From the NCBI GenBank assembly GCA_022563285.1, contig JADFNQ010000024.1:1-11025 (forward strand): a stretch of DNA of 11,025 bases, in the 5' to 3' direction. The notes under the pieces are model-generated. The model was given only the letters and a program-made list of their open reading frames with translations, was not told where the DNA came from and searched no databases. Position 1 is the stretch's first letter. Each line of letters begins with the position of its first letter. The stretch is from Chloroflexota bacterium. GTDB lineage: Bacteria > Chloroflexota > Dehalococcoidia > SM23-28-2 > RBG-16-64-32. Position numbers and translations under genes: made by a program. Shown here in pieces: positions 4,905 through 11,025 of this stretch.

Positions 4905-6146
4905 TCAGTCGTAGTTTTCCCGCTGCAGCGCCACGGACATGCCCATGCCGCCACCCATGCACAGCGTCACCAGCCCCCACTCGGCATCGCGGCGGTTCAT
5001 CTCGTAGGCGATGGTGCCGATAAGACGGCCGCCGGTGGCGCCCAGCGGGTGGCCGATGGCGACCGCACCGCCGTTGGGGTTCACCTTCTCCCAGCTCCAG
5101 TCCAGCTCCCGGCCGACGGCGAGGACCTGGCAGGCGAACGCCTCGTTGATCTCGATGAGGTCGAAGTCGTCGATCGCCATGCCGGTGCGCTGCAGGAGCT
5201 TCTGCGTAGCTGGCGCAGGGCCGATCCCCATGATCGTCGGGTCCACGCCGATGGTGGCGGCGTGCTTCACGGTGGCCAGCGGCTTCAGCCCATGCTCCTT
5301 CGCCATCTCCTTCTCCATCAGGAGCACCATGGTCGCGCCGTCGTTGCGGGGGCAGGAGTTGCCCGCCGTCACCAGCCCGTCCGCGCTGAAGGAGGGCTTG
5401 AGCGAGGCGAGCTTCTCCAGCGAGGTATCGGGGCGGGGGCACTGATCGCTGTCCACGGTGACGCTGGACCCGTCGGAGTAGCTGATGGTGATGGGCTCAA
5501 TCTCATCCGCGAGTATCCCCTCGTTGCGGGCGCGGATCGCCCTGCGGTGGCTCTCCAGGGCGAACTCGTCGGCGTCCTCGCGGGAGATGCCCCGCTCCTG
5601 GGCGACCTTCTCGGCGGTCATACCCATGTCCATGATCCAGGGTTCAGTCACCTCGTACCAGCGCTTGGTCCACTCCGGCTTCTTCTCTTCCGGCCAGGAG
5701 GTTGGGAGCATCTCCTTGGCCATCACCTCCGCGGTCTGCACCTGGCCCAGGTTGCGCTCGTCCCCCGGGGAGATCGGCTGCACGCGGTCCATCGTCTCGA
5801 TGCCGCCGGCAAGGACGACATCCGACATGTCGGCCATGATGGCGAAGGCGCCCTGGGCGACCGCCTGGAGCGACGAGCCGCACTGCTTGTTCAGGTCCGT
5901 GGCGGAGATGCTGTAGGGGAGTCCGGCCTCGAACAGGTAGTGGCGCGACCGCGTGAGCAGTCCGGCGATGCCCACGGAGCCCATCAGCACCTCGTCCACC
6001 TCCTCGGCGGGCAGCTTGTTCCGCTCCAGGACGGACTTGAGGAGCGGTGTAACCAGCTCCACGTGGGTTATATCGCGGAACACGCCCCGCTGCCCGGCAC
6101 GGCCGAAGGGGGTACGCACCATATCAACGACTACTGCTTCTCGCAT
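4905..6146 (-). CDS. Thiolase (acetyl-CoA acetyltransferase family)
   Basis: Catalyses reversible thiolytic cleavage or condensation of acyl-CoA, in beta-oxidation or acetoacetyl-CoA formation; the direction and chain length cannot be read here. The 413 residues match thiolase length. The nucleophile Cys89 is in NKQCGSSLQA, with NEAFA (334-338), NPNGGAVAIGHPLGATG holding His366, and the second catalytic Cys396 in CMGGGMG. One oddity is AGNSCPRNDGAT (261-272), where many thiolases have a GNASxxNDGA-like loop. This suggests a subfamily rather than a defect. The ATG at 6146 has GAGGAGG close upstream. The gene stands alone, convergent with the sortase gene. An 8-bp inverted repeat in the leader could mask the ribosome binding site. 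Confidence 0.94.
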   Translation of the reverse strand: MREAVVVDMVRTPFGRAGQRGVFRDITHVELVTPLLKSVLERNKLPAEEVDEVLMGSVGIAGLLTRSRHYLFEAGLPYSISATDLNKQCGSSLQAVAQGAFAIMADMSDVVLAGGIETMDRVQPISPGDERNLGQVQTAEVMAKEMLPTSWPEEKKPEWTKRWYEVTEPWIMDMGMTAEKVAQERGISREDADEFALESHRRAIRARNEGILADEIEPITISYSDGSSVTVDSDQCPRPDTSLEKLASLKPSFSADGLVTAGNSCPRNDGATMVLLMEKEMAKEHGLKPLATVKHAATIGVDPTIMGIGPAPATQKLLQRTGMAIDDFDLIEINEAFACQVLAVGRELDWSWEKVNPNGGAVAIGHPLGATGGRLIGTIAYEMNRRDAEWGLVTLCMGGGMGMSVALQRENYD

Positions 6147-6151
6147 GGAGC

Positions 6152-6188
6152 CTCCTCACGTTTACGGTAACGATAGCCAAGTGAGGAG
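6152..6188 (-). promoter_or_regulatory. Inverted repeat overlapping the thiolase ribosome binding site
   Basis: On the minus strand CTCCTCAC (6188-6181), 21 bases, GTGAGGAG (6159-6152). The second arm contains the GAGGAG ribosome binding site of the thiolase gene. If transcribed, an 8-bp helix would hide that site; as DNA it could be an operator. No clear promoter was found to decide between these. Confidence 0.4.
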
Positions 6189-6259
6189 TTTACCACAGCG
6201 GATGGCGTCACAGCCACAGAACAGGCTCTATCCTCCCGCCCGGCGGCCTTTACTGATCC

Positions 6260-6313
6260 TTAACCTTTCACGGGGCCATCTTTACCGGCGTATTCACCCG
6301 GGCCTGTGACAAT
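6260..6313 (+). promoter_or_regulatory. Promoter region with three TNNACC boxes, copy 1
   Basis: TTAACC (6260-6265), TTTACC (6281-6286), TTCACC (6293-6298) and a -10-like GACAAT (6308-6313). Start-to-start spacing is 21, 12 and 15 bases, the same as upstream of the 61-aa gene. Flanking matches include GATC before the first box and CTGTGACAATGGAG around the last. The leader that follows to the ATG at 6399 includes GGGCGG/CCGCCC arms (6326-6331, 6351-6356) around an inner GGCAA/TTGCC. Confidence 0.6.
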
Positions 6314-6398
6314 GGAGGCGGTAGAGGGCGGCAACGGTTGCCGGAATCCACCGCCCGCGCAAGCTGCCACACAGAGCCCAAAAGGGAGGGTTTTATCC

Positions 6399-7205
6399 AT
6401 GAACTGGCTGCGGGCCCGCATCCAGGGGCGAAACAGGCGTCCCGAAAATACGGATCACGAGCAGGCGCAGCGCCGACATCAGGCGGACGGGCCGCGTCCG
6501 CGCCTGATGCTTCTCGTCCACGACGCCGCCGGGCCGGGCTCCTACCGGCTCCACGTCTTCGAGGACGCGGCGTCGGCAGAGGCGTTCGTTCAGCTCTGGT
6601 TCCCGTCCCGGTTTGACCACGGAATACTCGCATTCTGGGCGGCGCTCGAGGAGCCTGTGTGGCGGGCGGACCCGGACGAGGGAGCGCCGCCGGAGGCCGT
6701 GATCCTGATCCGCGATGAGGTGAGGTCGGGGGTCGTCTACCCGTTCTCCCTCTCGAACATGAGCATGGCCCAGTCCTGGATCGCGAAGGAGGCTGCGCGG
6801 GGGCTGAAGCTGCGCCAGGTCCTGCTGTACTGGGCGACACCGGTACGGATAAGCACGGACCACTGGGGGAGGGTGCGGGTTACGCCGCGGGAACGTCCCT
6901 CCTTACGCCGTCCGGTGCTGTTGCGGTCGTCTACCGTGATAGTCCGCAAGGACGAGACCGCACGGCCGGAGACCGATGTCTGGCCGGAGCGAGCGGATCG
7001 ACGGCGCAGGCCTCTCACAAAGACAGACGATGTTGCGGATGTCGCGCCGGTCGAGGAGGCTGGGGTCGGCGCCGACGGCGCGGGTGCCGCGGAGGTCTCC
7101 AACATCATGGACGAGGTGGACAGGCTGGTCCGTCGCAGGCAGCGGCGATGGATGCAGAAAGATGAGCCGTTCCGGGGCTTCGGGTCGCCGCGGGGCAAGT
7201 TCTAA
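6399..7205 (+). CDS. Unrecognised 268-aa protein with a C-terminal PF.GF.SP.GKF module
   Basis: I do not recognise the family. Residues 1-35 are basic and polar. Residues 35-152 look like a compact alpha/beta domain: LMLLVHDAAGPGSYRLHVF, an aromatic stretch LWFPSRFDHGILAFWAAL (67-84), VILIRDEVRSGVVYPFSL (101-118), then LRQVLLYWATPVRI. Residues 185-232 are a charged, Ala/Gly-rich linker, and 236-268 form a basic tail ending in PFRGFGSPRGKF. No signal peptide or membrane segment is seen. The open frame extends back to 6306, but the ATG at 6399 has GGGAGGG about eight bases upstream and is preferred. The tail matches the end of the 61-aa protein downstream. The gene has its own promoter-like region. 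Codon use and GC resemble the neighbours, so recent transfer is not suggested. Confidence 0.75.
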   Translation: MNWLRARIQGRNRRPENTDHEQAQRRHQADGPRPRLMLLVHDAAGPGSYRLHVFEDAASAEAFVQLWFPSRFDHGILAFWAALEEPVWRADPDEGAPPEAVILIRDEVRSGVVYPFSLSNMSMAQSWIAKEAARGLKLRQVLLYWATPVRISTDHWGRVRVTPRERPSLRRPVLLRSSTVIVRKDETARPETDVWPERADRRRRPLTKTDDVADVAPVEEAGVGADGAGAAEVSNIMDEVDRLVRRRQRRWMQKDEPFRGFGSPRGKF

Positions 7206-7288
7206 CCAGCGAACCGGATATCTGACGCGCACGGCGGAACAGCTCCACGCGCAGCTAACGCGGCCCGCGAACCGGTCTTCACCGATCG

Positions 7289-7342
7289 TCAACCTTTGTC
7301 GCCCTTTCGTTAACCGTCACTTTTACCTCGGTCTGCGACAAT
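7289..7342 (+). promoter_or_regulatory. Promoter region with three TNNACC boxes, copy 2
   Basis: TCAACC (7289-7294), TTAACC (7310-7315), TTTACC (7322-7327) and GACAAT (7337-7342), spaced 21, 12 and 15 bases start to start, identical to copy 1. CTGCGACAATCGAG here corresponds to CTGTGACAATGGAG there, and GATCGTCAACCTTT to GATCCTTAACCTTT. It lies between the 268-aa and 61-aa genes, so the second gene has its own promoter rather than relying only on read-through. Confidence 0.6.
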
Positions 7343-7385
7343 CGAGCTTGCAGTGATGGTTCCCTCAAGGGAAAGGGGCAGGCAG

Positions 7386-7571
7386 ATGGAAGACGCAAAC
7401 AGGACCGAGCCGGCCACAGTTGCTCAGCAATCGCAGACGGACCTCGGTGACCAGGCGGCAGTGGAGGCCGAGGCCAGCCATGCTGAGCTGGTCACGGTCT
7501 TACGAGTAAGGCGCTGGGAAGTACGAGACGGGCCCTTCCAGGGCTTCGACTCGCCTGAAGGCAAGTTCTAG
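7386..7571 (+). CDS. Unrecognised 61-aa protein sharing the PF.GF.SP.GKF C-terminal module
   Basis: A small soluble protein of unknown function. Residues 1-32 are polar and acidic (Glu, Gln, Ala, Thr), probably disordered. Residues 33-45 (HAELVTVLRVRRW) could form a short helix. The protein ends RDGPFQGFDSPEGKF, aligning without gaps to the end of the 268-aa protein (13 of the last 20 positions identical). The frame opens at 7353, but the ATG at 7386 has AAAGGGG seven bases upstream and is preferred. It ends 18 bases from the convergent mutM stop. The shared tail and shared promoter pattern argue that it is a real gene. It could be a peptide precursor, a regulator or a partner of the larger protein; no modifying enzyme is adjacent. 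Confidence 0.65.
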   Translation: MEDANRTEPATVAQQSQTDLGDQAAVEAEASHAELVTVLRVRRWEVRDGPFQGFDSPEGKF

Positions 7572-7589
7572 GAGCGCGACTCAGAACCA

Positions 7590-8408
7590 CTACCGCTGGC
7601 ACTTCGGGCAGTAGTGGGTGCTGCGACCCCCTACCTTGATCCGCTTGATGGGAGTGCCGCAGACGTAGCAGGGCTCTCCACTGCGTCGGAACACCTTCAC
7701 TCGTAGCTGGTGCATCCCCTGCTCCCCTTCCGCATCAACGTAGTCGCGGAAGCTGGAGCCGCGGTCGCCCAGCGCCTCCACCAGCACCTTGCGGACCGCC
7801 CAGTGCAGCCGCTCGGCGGCCACCCGCGACAGCCTCCTGGCGGCCTTACGAGGGTGGATGCGCGCCTCGAACAGCACCTCATCCGCGTAGATGTTGCCGA
7901 TCCCGGCGATCGCACGCTGGTCCATGAGCACCGCCTTCACCGGCGCCGACCGCTTCGCCAGCGCCCTTCGCAGCTCCTGCGGGCCGAACGCCTCGCCCAG
8001 CGGCTCCGGCCCTAGCTTACCGACGACCTCTGACTCATCCCCCACCAGCCACATCATCCCCAGCTTGCGCAGGTCCACGTAGCACAGCTCGCTGCCGTCG
8101 TCCAGACGGAAGCGGGCACGCAGGAATCGGTCGTCGGAACAGCCATCGAGGGCGTGGATGAGGCCGCCGGTCATGCGCAGGTGGACGATCCAGGTGAGAC
8201 CGCCGTCCAGCCGGAGCAGGAGGTACTTCCCCCGCCGGCCCAGCTCCTCGATGGTCAGCCCCGCCAGGCGGCGGCAGAACAATTCCGCCGCCTCGCCCTG
8301 CACCAGCCTGGCGGCGTCCGGCGACACCCAGGCCTCCACGACCGTGCGCCCGACGATGCGGGTCGTCAGGTCGCGGCGGATCGTCTCTACCTCGGGGAGC
8401 TCAGGCAT
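7590..8408 (-). CDS. mutM: Formamidopyrimidine-DNA glycosylase (Fpg)
   Basis: Removes oxidised purines such as 8-oxoguanine from DNA and nicks the resulting abasic site (base excision repair). The 272 residues are full length. The protein begins PELPEVET with the catalytic Pro2 and Glu3. It has the conserved Lys61 in GRRGKYLLL, HLRMTGGL (76-83), Asn172 in AGIGNIYADE, and a C-terminal zinc finger with Cys247, Cys250, Cys267 and Cys270. The ATG at 8406-8408 directly abuts the TAA of the DUF262 gene (TAAATG on the minus strand) and has only a weak ribosome binding site, so it may rely on translational coupling. polA and mutM are frequently neighbours, and here they are separated by the FRG-DUF262 pair. 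Confidence 0.97.
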   Translation of the reverse strand: MPELPEVETIRRDLTTRIVGRTVVEAWVSPDAARLVQGEAAELFCRRLAGLTIEELGRRGKYLLLRLDGGLTWIVHLRMTGGLIHALDGCSDDRFLRARFRLDDGSELCYVDLRKLGMMWLVGDESEVVGKLGPEPLGEAFGPQELRRALAKRSAPVKAVLMDQRAIAGIGNIYADEVLFEARIHPRKAARRLSRVAAERLHWAVRKVLVEALGDRGSSFRDYVDAEGEQGMHQLRVKVFRRSGEPCYVCGTPIKRIKVGGRSTHYCPKCQR

Positions 8409-9404
8409 TTAGGCCGGGGCTGCCAACTTCGAGAACTCTTCCAGGTGTTCGGAAAGTATTCTGAATCGCCCTATCAGGCTGGCCTCATCGTTTATGCTGC
8501 GGTTCAGATTCTCGTACAGCACGAACTCCGGTTCAACTAAGTCTGATGCGACCTTGGCCAAGCCGCGGTTTTCTACACGGCGCCTCTCGAACTCCACCAG
8601 GAATTCTCTGATGACACCCTCGTACGTCTTCCCGAACGTCCGGACAAGCCAATATAAGACCGTCAACGGGCCCTGAGACCCCAACAATGGATCTCGCGGG
8701 ATGAATATCGTTGTCATGGTGTCCAACACACGGACAACGCGCAGGGCTGCGCTATCCACGTCATCCGTCCAAGATTTCAGTCCCTCCTCGACGAAACGGT
8801 TAAGGTGTGTTTTCTTCGTATCGACGAACTCGCCCCGGAACTCTATTAGTAGCAATTTTGCCGCGGCGTTGAGGTCTTGCCCTCTTTTGGTCTGGAATCG
8901 TACACACTCCCGGAAGAACGAGTGGCTGGCGATATTCCTGATGAGCTCCGGAACCTTCCCACCCATAGCGTTTCGAATCTCAGACCCTGTGAGCGGCTTA
9001 CTCGTGTTCAACCGAACGAACAGCTCGTTTATCTTTGCTTCGTCATCCGTGATAACAGTCTCCACCGTCAGGTTAAAGTTCTCGAATTTTGTTGCTATCT
9101 TGGGGTGCCGGGTGCGCAGATCCCTTAGGCTGAGGCCAGCCAGGTCAAGATCGGGTTGTTCGAAGTAGACGAACTTCTGCTCCAACACCAACCGATCGTC
9201 GAAGAAGTCAAAGATGGCTTCAAAGCGCTGCTTTCCATCAATAATGGCGTAAGGTTTGTTGCTAGCGTTGAGCGGTGTGTTGACGTAGGTAAAATCCGCT
9301 ATATAGATCTTCGGTATGTCAAAGTCGTTAAGGATGGAGTCGATGAGGAAGGCTTTCTCGGCCTGACCCCATAGTCTGCCCCTTCTCTGGTACACAGCGG
9401 ACAT
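8409..9404 (-). CDS. DUF262 (GmrS N-terminal-like) protein, N-terminus interrupted by a stop codon
   Basis: DUF262 domains have a ParB/sulfiredoxin-like fold and occur in GmrSD type IV restriction systems and other suspected defence genes. The 331 visible residues contain YQRRGRLWG (5-13), FLIDSILNDFDIPKIYIADF (19-38), the signature IIDGKQR (54-60) and LNTSKPLTGSEIRNA (132-146). No HNH/DUF1524 nuclease domain follows; the rest looks helical. In the same frame the family-like start continues upstream. A GTG at 9473, two bases after the FRG stop and five bases after GAGGTG, reads VFKVRPFEKKTLSWW, then a TAA at 9426-9428, then QERDNID leading into the ATG. The gene is thus probably 8409-9473 with a nonsense codon. 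From 9404 alone the ribosome binding site is poor. GC content is clearly lower than the flanks. Confidence 0.82.
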   Translation of the reverse strand: MSAVYQRRGRLWGQAEKAFLIDSILNDFDIPKIYIADFTYVNTPLNASNKPYAIIDGKQRFEAIFDFFDDRLVLEQKFVYFEQPDLDLAGLSLRDLRTRHPKIATKFENFNLTVETVITDDEAKINELFVRLNTSKPLTGSEIRNAMGGKVPELIRNIASHSFFRECVRFQTKRGQDLNAAAKLLLIEFRGEFVDTKKTHLNRFVEEGLKSWTDDVDSAALRVVRVLDTMTTIFIPRDPLLGSQGPLTVLYWLVRTFGKTYEGVIREFLVEFERRRVENRGLAKVASDLVEPEFVLYENLNRSINDEASLIGRFRILSEHLEEFSKLAAPA

Positions 9405-9475
9405 ATCAATGTTGTCGCGCTCCTGTTACCACCAGCTCAGGGTCTTCTTCTCGAATGGCCTTACCTTGAACACCC

Positions 9476-10316
9476 CTACACCTCGTAGCTGAATTGGCGC
9501 TTTATCTCTTTGGACAGGCCGTCCAGGTCGGGCCACACGACCGAATCGGTAATACCGATGGCAAAGATAGACTGGCTCAGGTCATTCAGTGACCCCCTCG
9601 GTAGCGTCACCTTAACAAGAGACCCGTCCGGGAAATCACCCCCTGCATAGACATTCTCCATAGGAGTCGTGTTCTGCCCAAAAAATGGTGAAGACACCTC
9701 GCTGCGCCACTATTCTGGGGCTGTTGTGTATGCCGAATAGCGCTACCGCCTCCTTGTTCATCAGACCTTCACCGCCAGGCGTGTAACCAGATAGCTGAGC
9801 GTCATCTACCGATAGTACTCCGCCAGCGAAAGATAGGTACTGGAGAACATGCCGGTTCCAGGAAACGGGGTTGATCATCCATAGGGCTGCATCCTCGAGG
9901 AACTCGGTTCCTTCAGATCCAAACGACGAGGGGGCGGATGTAATCGCGAAGTACAACGCAATGAACGGATTCTCGGTCCAGTCCAGGAGTCGCGTTGGGA
10001 CACCGAAGTGCTGCATCAAGAACAAGAATTCCCAGTCATTGGGTAGATTGCGGGTCAAGTACGGTACACTGCGTTGCTTGAAGTGCGATAGTATAGCCGT
10101 TTCCATCCCTATCAGATCGGCTATTTCATGTATGACGGGATGCCGGTACAGCGTGGGTAATAGAGGATAGCTGCTCTTGCCGCAACCCCGATACCAAAGC
10201 GGTGAGTCACCCCTAATGCTTTCGATTAGGTCAGTGAACTCCTGCAGCGTTTGGACAGTTTTCGTCCGCAGTTCATTCGGCAACTCTTCTTCGCCCCCTC
10301 GCGCGCTCTGCTGCAA
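9476..10316 (-). pseudogene. FRG-domain gene with a one-base frameshift
   Basis: The FRG domain (named for its FxxxRG-type motif) is of unsettled function and often lies near phage-defence-like genes. The first frame (10316 to 9636) reads LWYRG (40-44) and MQHFGVPTRLLDWTENPFIA (101-120), the domain hallmarks, and then ends in unrelated residues after GVFTIF. The second frame resumes at FGQNTTPMENVYAGG and continues to QFSYEV and a TAG at 9476-9478. The switch needs a +1 step at a run of six T (9680-9685 on the plus strand); five T would restore one protein of about 270-280 residues. Either a mutation or an assembly error is possible. The start may be TTG at 10316 or, better placed after the promoter, TTG at 10283 (MPNELRTKT). 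DUF262 follows two bases after the stop. Confidence 0.8.
9479..9484 (-). promoter_or_regulatory. Ribosome binding site supporting a GTG start for the DUF262 gene at 9473
   Basis: Minus-strand GAGGTG inside the last FRG codons, five bases before GTG at 9473. It supports the view that the intact DUF262 reading frame starts there and is coupled to the FRG gene. Confidence 0.55.
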
Positions 10317-10325
10317 ATCCCATTA

Positions 10326-10334
10326 ATTATAGCA
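10326..10334 (-). promoter_or_regulatory. Extended -10 promoter for the FRG-DUF262(-mutM) unit
   Basis: Minus-strand TGCTATAAT: a perfect TATAAT with a TGN extension, which can work without a -35. It lies just after the polA stop. The predicted start near 10319 makes the TTG at 10283 the more plausible FRG start. It suggests that the inserted pair carries its own promoter. Confidence 0.6.
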
Positions 10335-10345
10335 AGCGCGCTCCC

Positions 10346-11025
10346 TCAGCGCGGTTCCCCGATCTCCGCCGCTTCGCCGTACTCCATCTCGCCCCAGTTC
10401 TTCCCCACCTTGGTGTCGATCTTCAGCGTCACCTTCATCGCCATCGACTTGGGCATTATGTCGACCGCCAGCGCCCTCACCTCCTCCAGCTCCTCCCCGG
10501 GGCACTCGAACATCAGCTCGTCGTGGATCTGGAGGGTCATCAGGCTGCGCAGGCGGCGCTTCTGCATCTCGGCGTCGATGCGGTTCATGGCGATCTTGAT
10601 GATGTCGGCGGCGGTGCCCTGCACCGGCATGTTGATCGCCGCCCGCTCCGCAGCCTGGCGCACGTTGAAGTTGCCGGAGCTGATCTCCGGCAGGTAGCGC
10701 CGCCGCCCGAACAGCGTCTCCGCGTAGCCCTGCTCCCGCACACGCTCCACCGTCTCCTCCACGTAGCGCTGGATGCCCGGATACTTCTCGAAGTAGGTGC
10801 GTATGAACTCCGCCGCCTCCTCCCGCGGTATCCTCTCGCGCAGCGAGAGGCCGTGGGCGCTGAGGCCGTACAGCACGCCGAAGTTGAACACCTTGGCGCG
10901 GCGCCGCATCAGCGGCGTGACTTCGCCCAGGGGCACGCCGAACACCTGCGAGGCCGTGGCGGCGTGGATGTCCTCGTCGCGCTCGAACGCCTCCAGCAGC
11001 GCCGGGTCCTCCGTGATGTGGGCCA
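10346..11025 (-). CDS. polA: DNA polymerase I, C-terminal part, truncated by window edge
   Basis: Repair and Okazaki-fragment-maturation polymerase. Only the last 225 residues are inside the window; the 5' part lies to the right. The frame, read from 11023, gives AHITEDPALLEAFERDEDIHAATASQVFG. It continues with motif B, RRRAKVFNFGVLYG (the fingers O-helix Arg/Lys/Phe/Tyr set), NMPVQGTAADIIKIAM, and the motif C palm segment LQIHDELMFE with the catalytic Asp-Glu. It ends at TGA 10346-10348, giving EIGEPR. No 3'-5' exonuclease or flap-nuclease domain can be judged from this part. It is GC-rich like the other housekeeping genes and unlike the FRG-DUF262 pair downstream. Confidence 0.97.
   Translation of the reverse strand, partial: AHITEDPALLEAFERDEDIHAATASQVFGVPLGEVTPLMRRRAKVFNFGVLYGLSAHGLSLRERIPREEAAEFIRTYFEKYPGIQRYVEETVERVREQGYAETLFGRRRYLPEISSGNFNVRQAAERAAINMPVQGTAADIIKIAMNRIDAEMQKRRLRSLMTLQIHDELMFECPGEELEEVRALAVDIMPKSMAMKVTLKIDTKVGKNWGEMEYGEAAEIGEPR

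Noticed and set aside
5049..6170. Long plus-strand open frame opposite the thiolase gene
   Set aside because: An antisense shadow of a high-GC gene, with no recognisable domain; the minus strand carries all thiolase motifs.
6306..6398. 31-residue N-terminal extension of the 268-aa protein
   Set aside because: It begins within the GACAAT promoter box and has no ribosome binding site, whereas the ATG at 6399 has a clear GGGAGGG.
7209..7274. Direct repeat GCGAACCGG at 7209-7217 and 7267-7275
   Set aside because: Nine bases in GC-rich DNA; no accompanying structure or target-site pattern, so likely chance.
10337..10353. Terminator hairpin at the polA stop (CGCGCT/AGCGCG, loop of five)
   Set aside because: Only a 6-bp stem with no T tract; it overlaps the stop codon and leads directly into a promoter. 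Not counted as a terminator.

Overview
The window is a high-GC bacterial chromosome segment of ordinary metabolic and repair genes with one lower-GC insertion near the right end. Gene content fits Chloroflexota, possibly Dehalococcoidia-like: a panD/panB/panC operon with a leader resembling the 'pan motif' RNA (a family I recall from Chloroflexota, Bacillota and Deltaproteobacteria), a P1-family peptidase, and polA and mutM as near neighbours. This placement is an inference, not a sequence match.

Left part (1-2866, minus strand): a pantothenate operon read right to left: promoter, structured leader with an intrinsic terminator, panD, an SDR oxidoreductase, panB and panC (panC runs off the left edge). 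PanB and PanC feed the pantoate branch and PanD supplies beta-alanine. The leader holds two hairpins, each with two single bulged adenines flanking a 5-bp helix. The 3' strand of the second hairpin can pair instead with the 5' half of the terminator. This is the layout of a feedback riboswitch or attenuator.

Middle (2945-6146): a P1/S58 peptidase (minus) and a membrane-anchored sortase (plus) are divergently transcribed. A strong hairpin then separates the sortase from a convergent thiolase (minus).

6260-7571 (plus): two unrecognised genes, a 268-aa protein and a 61-aa protein. They share a C-terminal module of about 20 residues (RRW...D.PF.GF.SP.GKF). They also share a promoter layout, three TNNACC boxes and a GACAAT box, with identical spacing of 21, 12 and 15 bases. 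This is the most system-like novelty in the window.

7590-11025 (minus): polA (C-terminal part), an FRG-domain gene, a DUF262 gene and mutM lie head to tail. The FRG-DUF262 pair is visibly less GC-rich than its flanks and sits exactly between polA and mutM, the DUF262 stop codon abutting the mutM start. Both genes look damaged or mis-assembled: FRG has a one-base shift at a run of six T, and DUF262 has an in-frame stop after 15 codons. No RNA genes, CRISPR arrays or insertion sequences were seen, and no gene-free stretch exceeds 300 bases.
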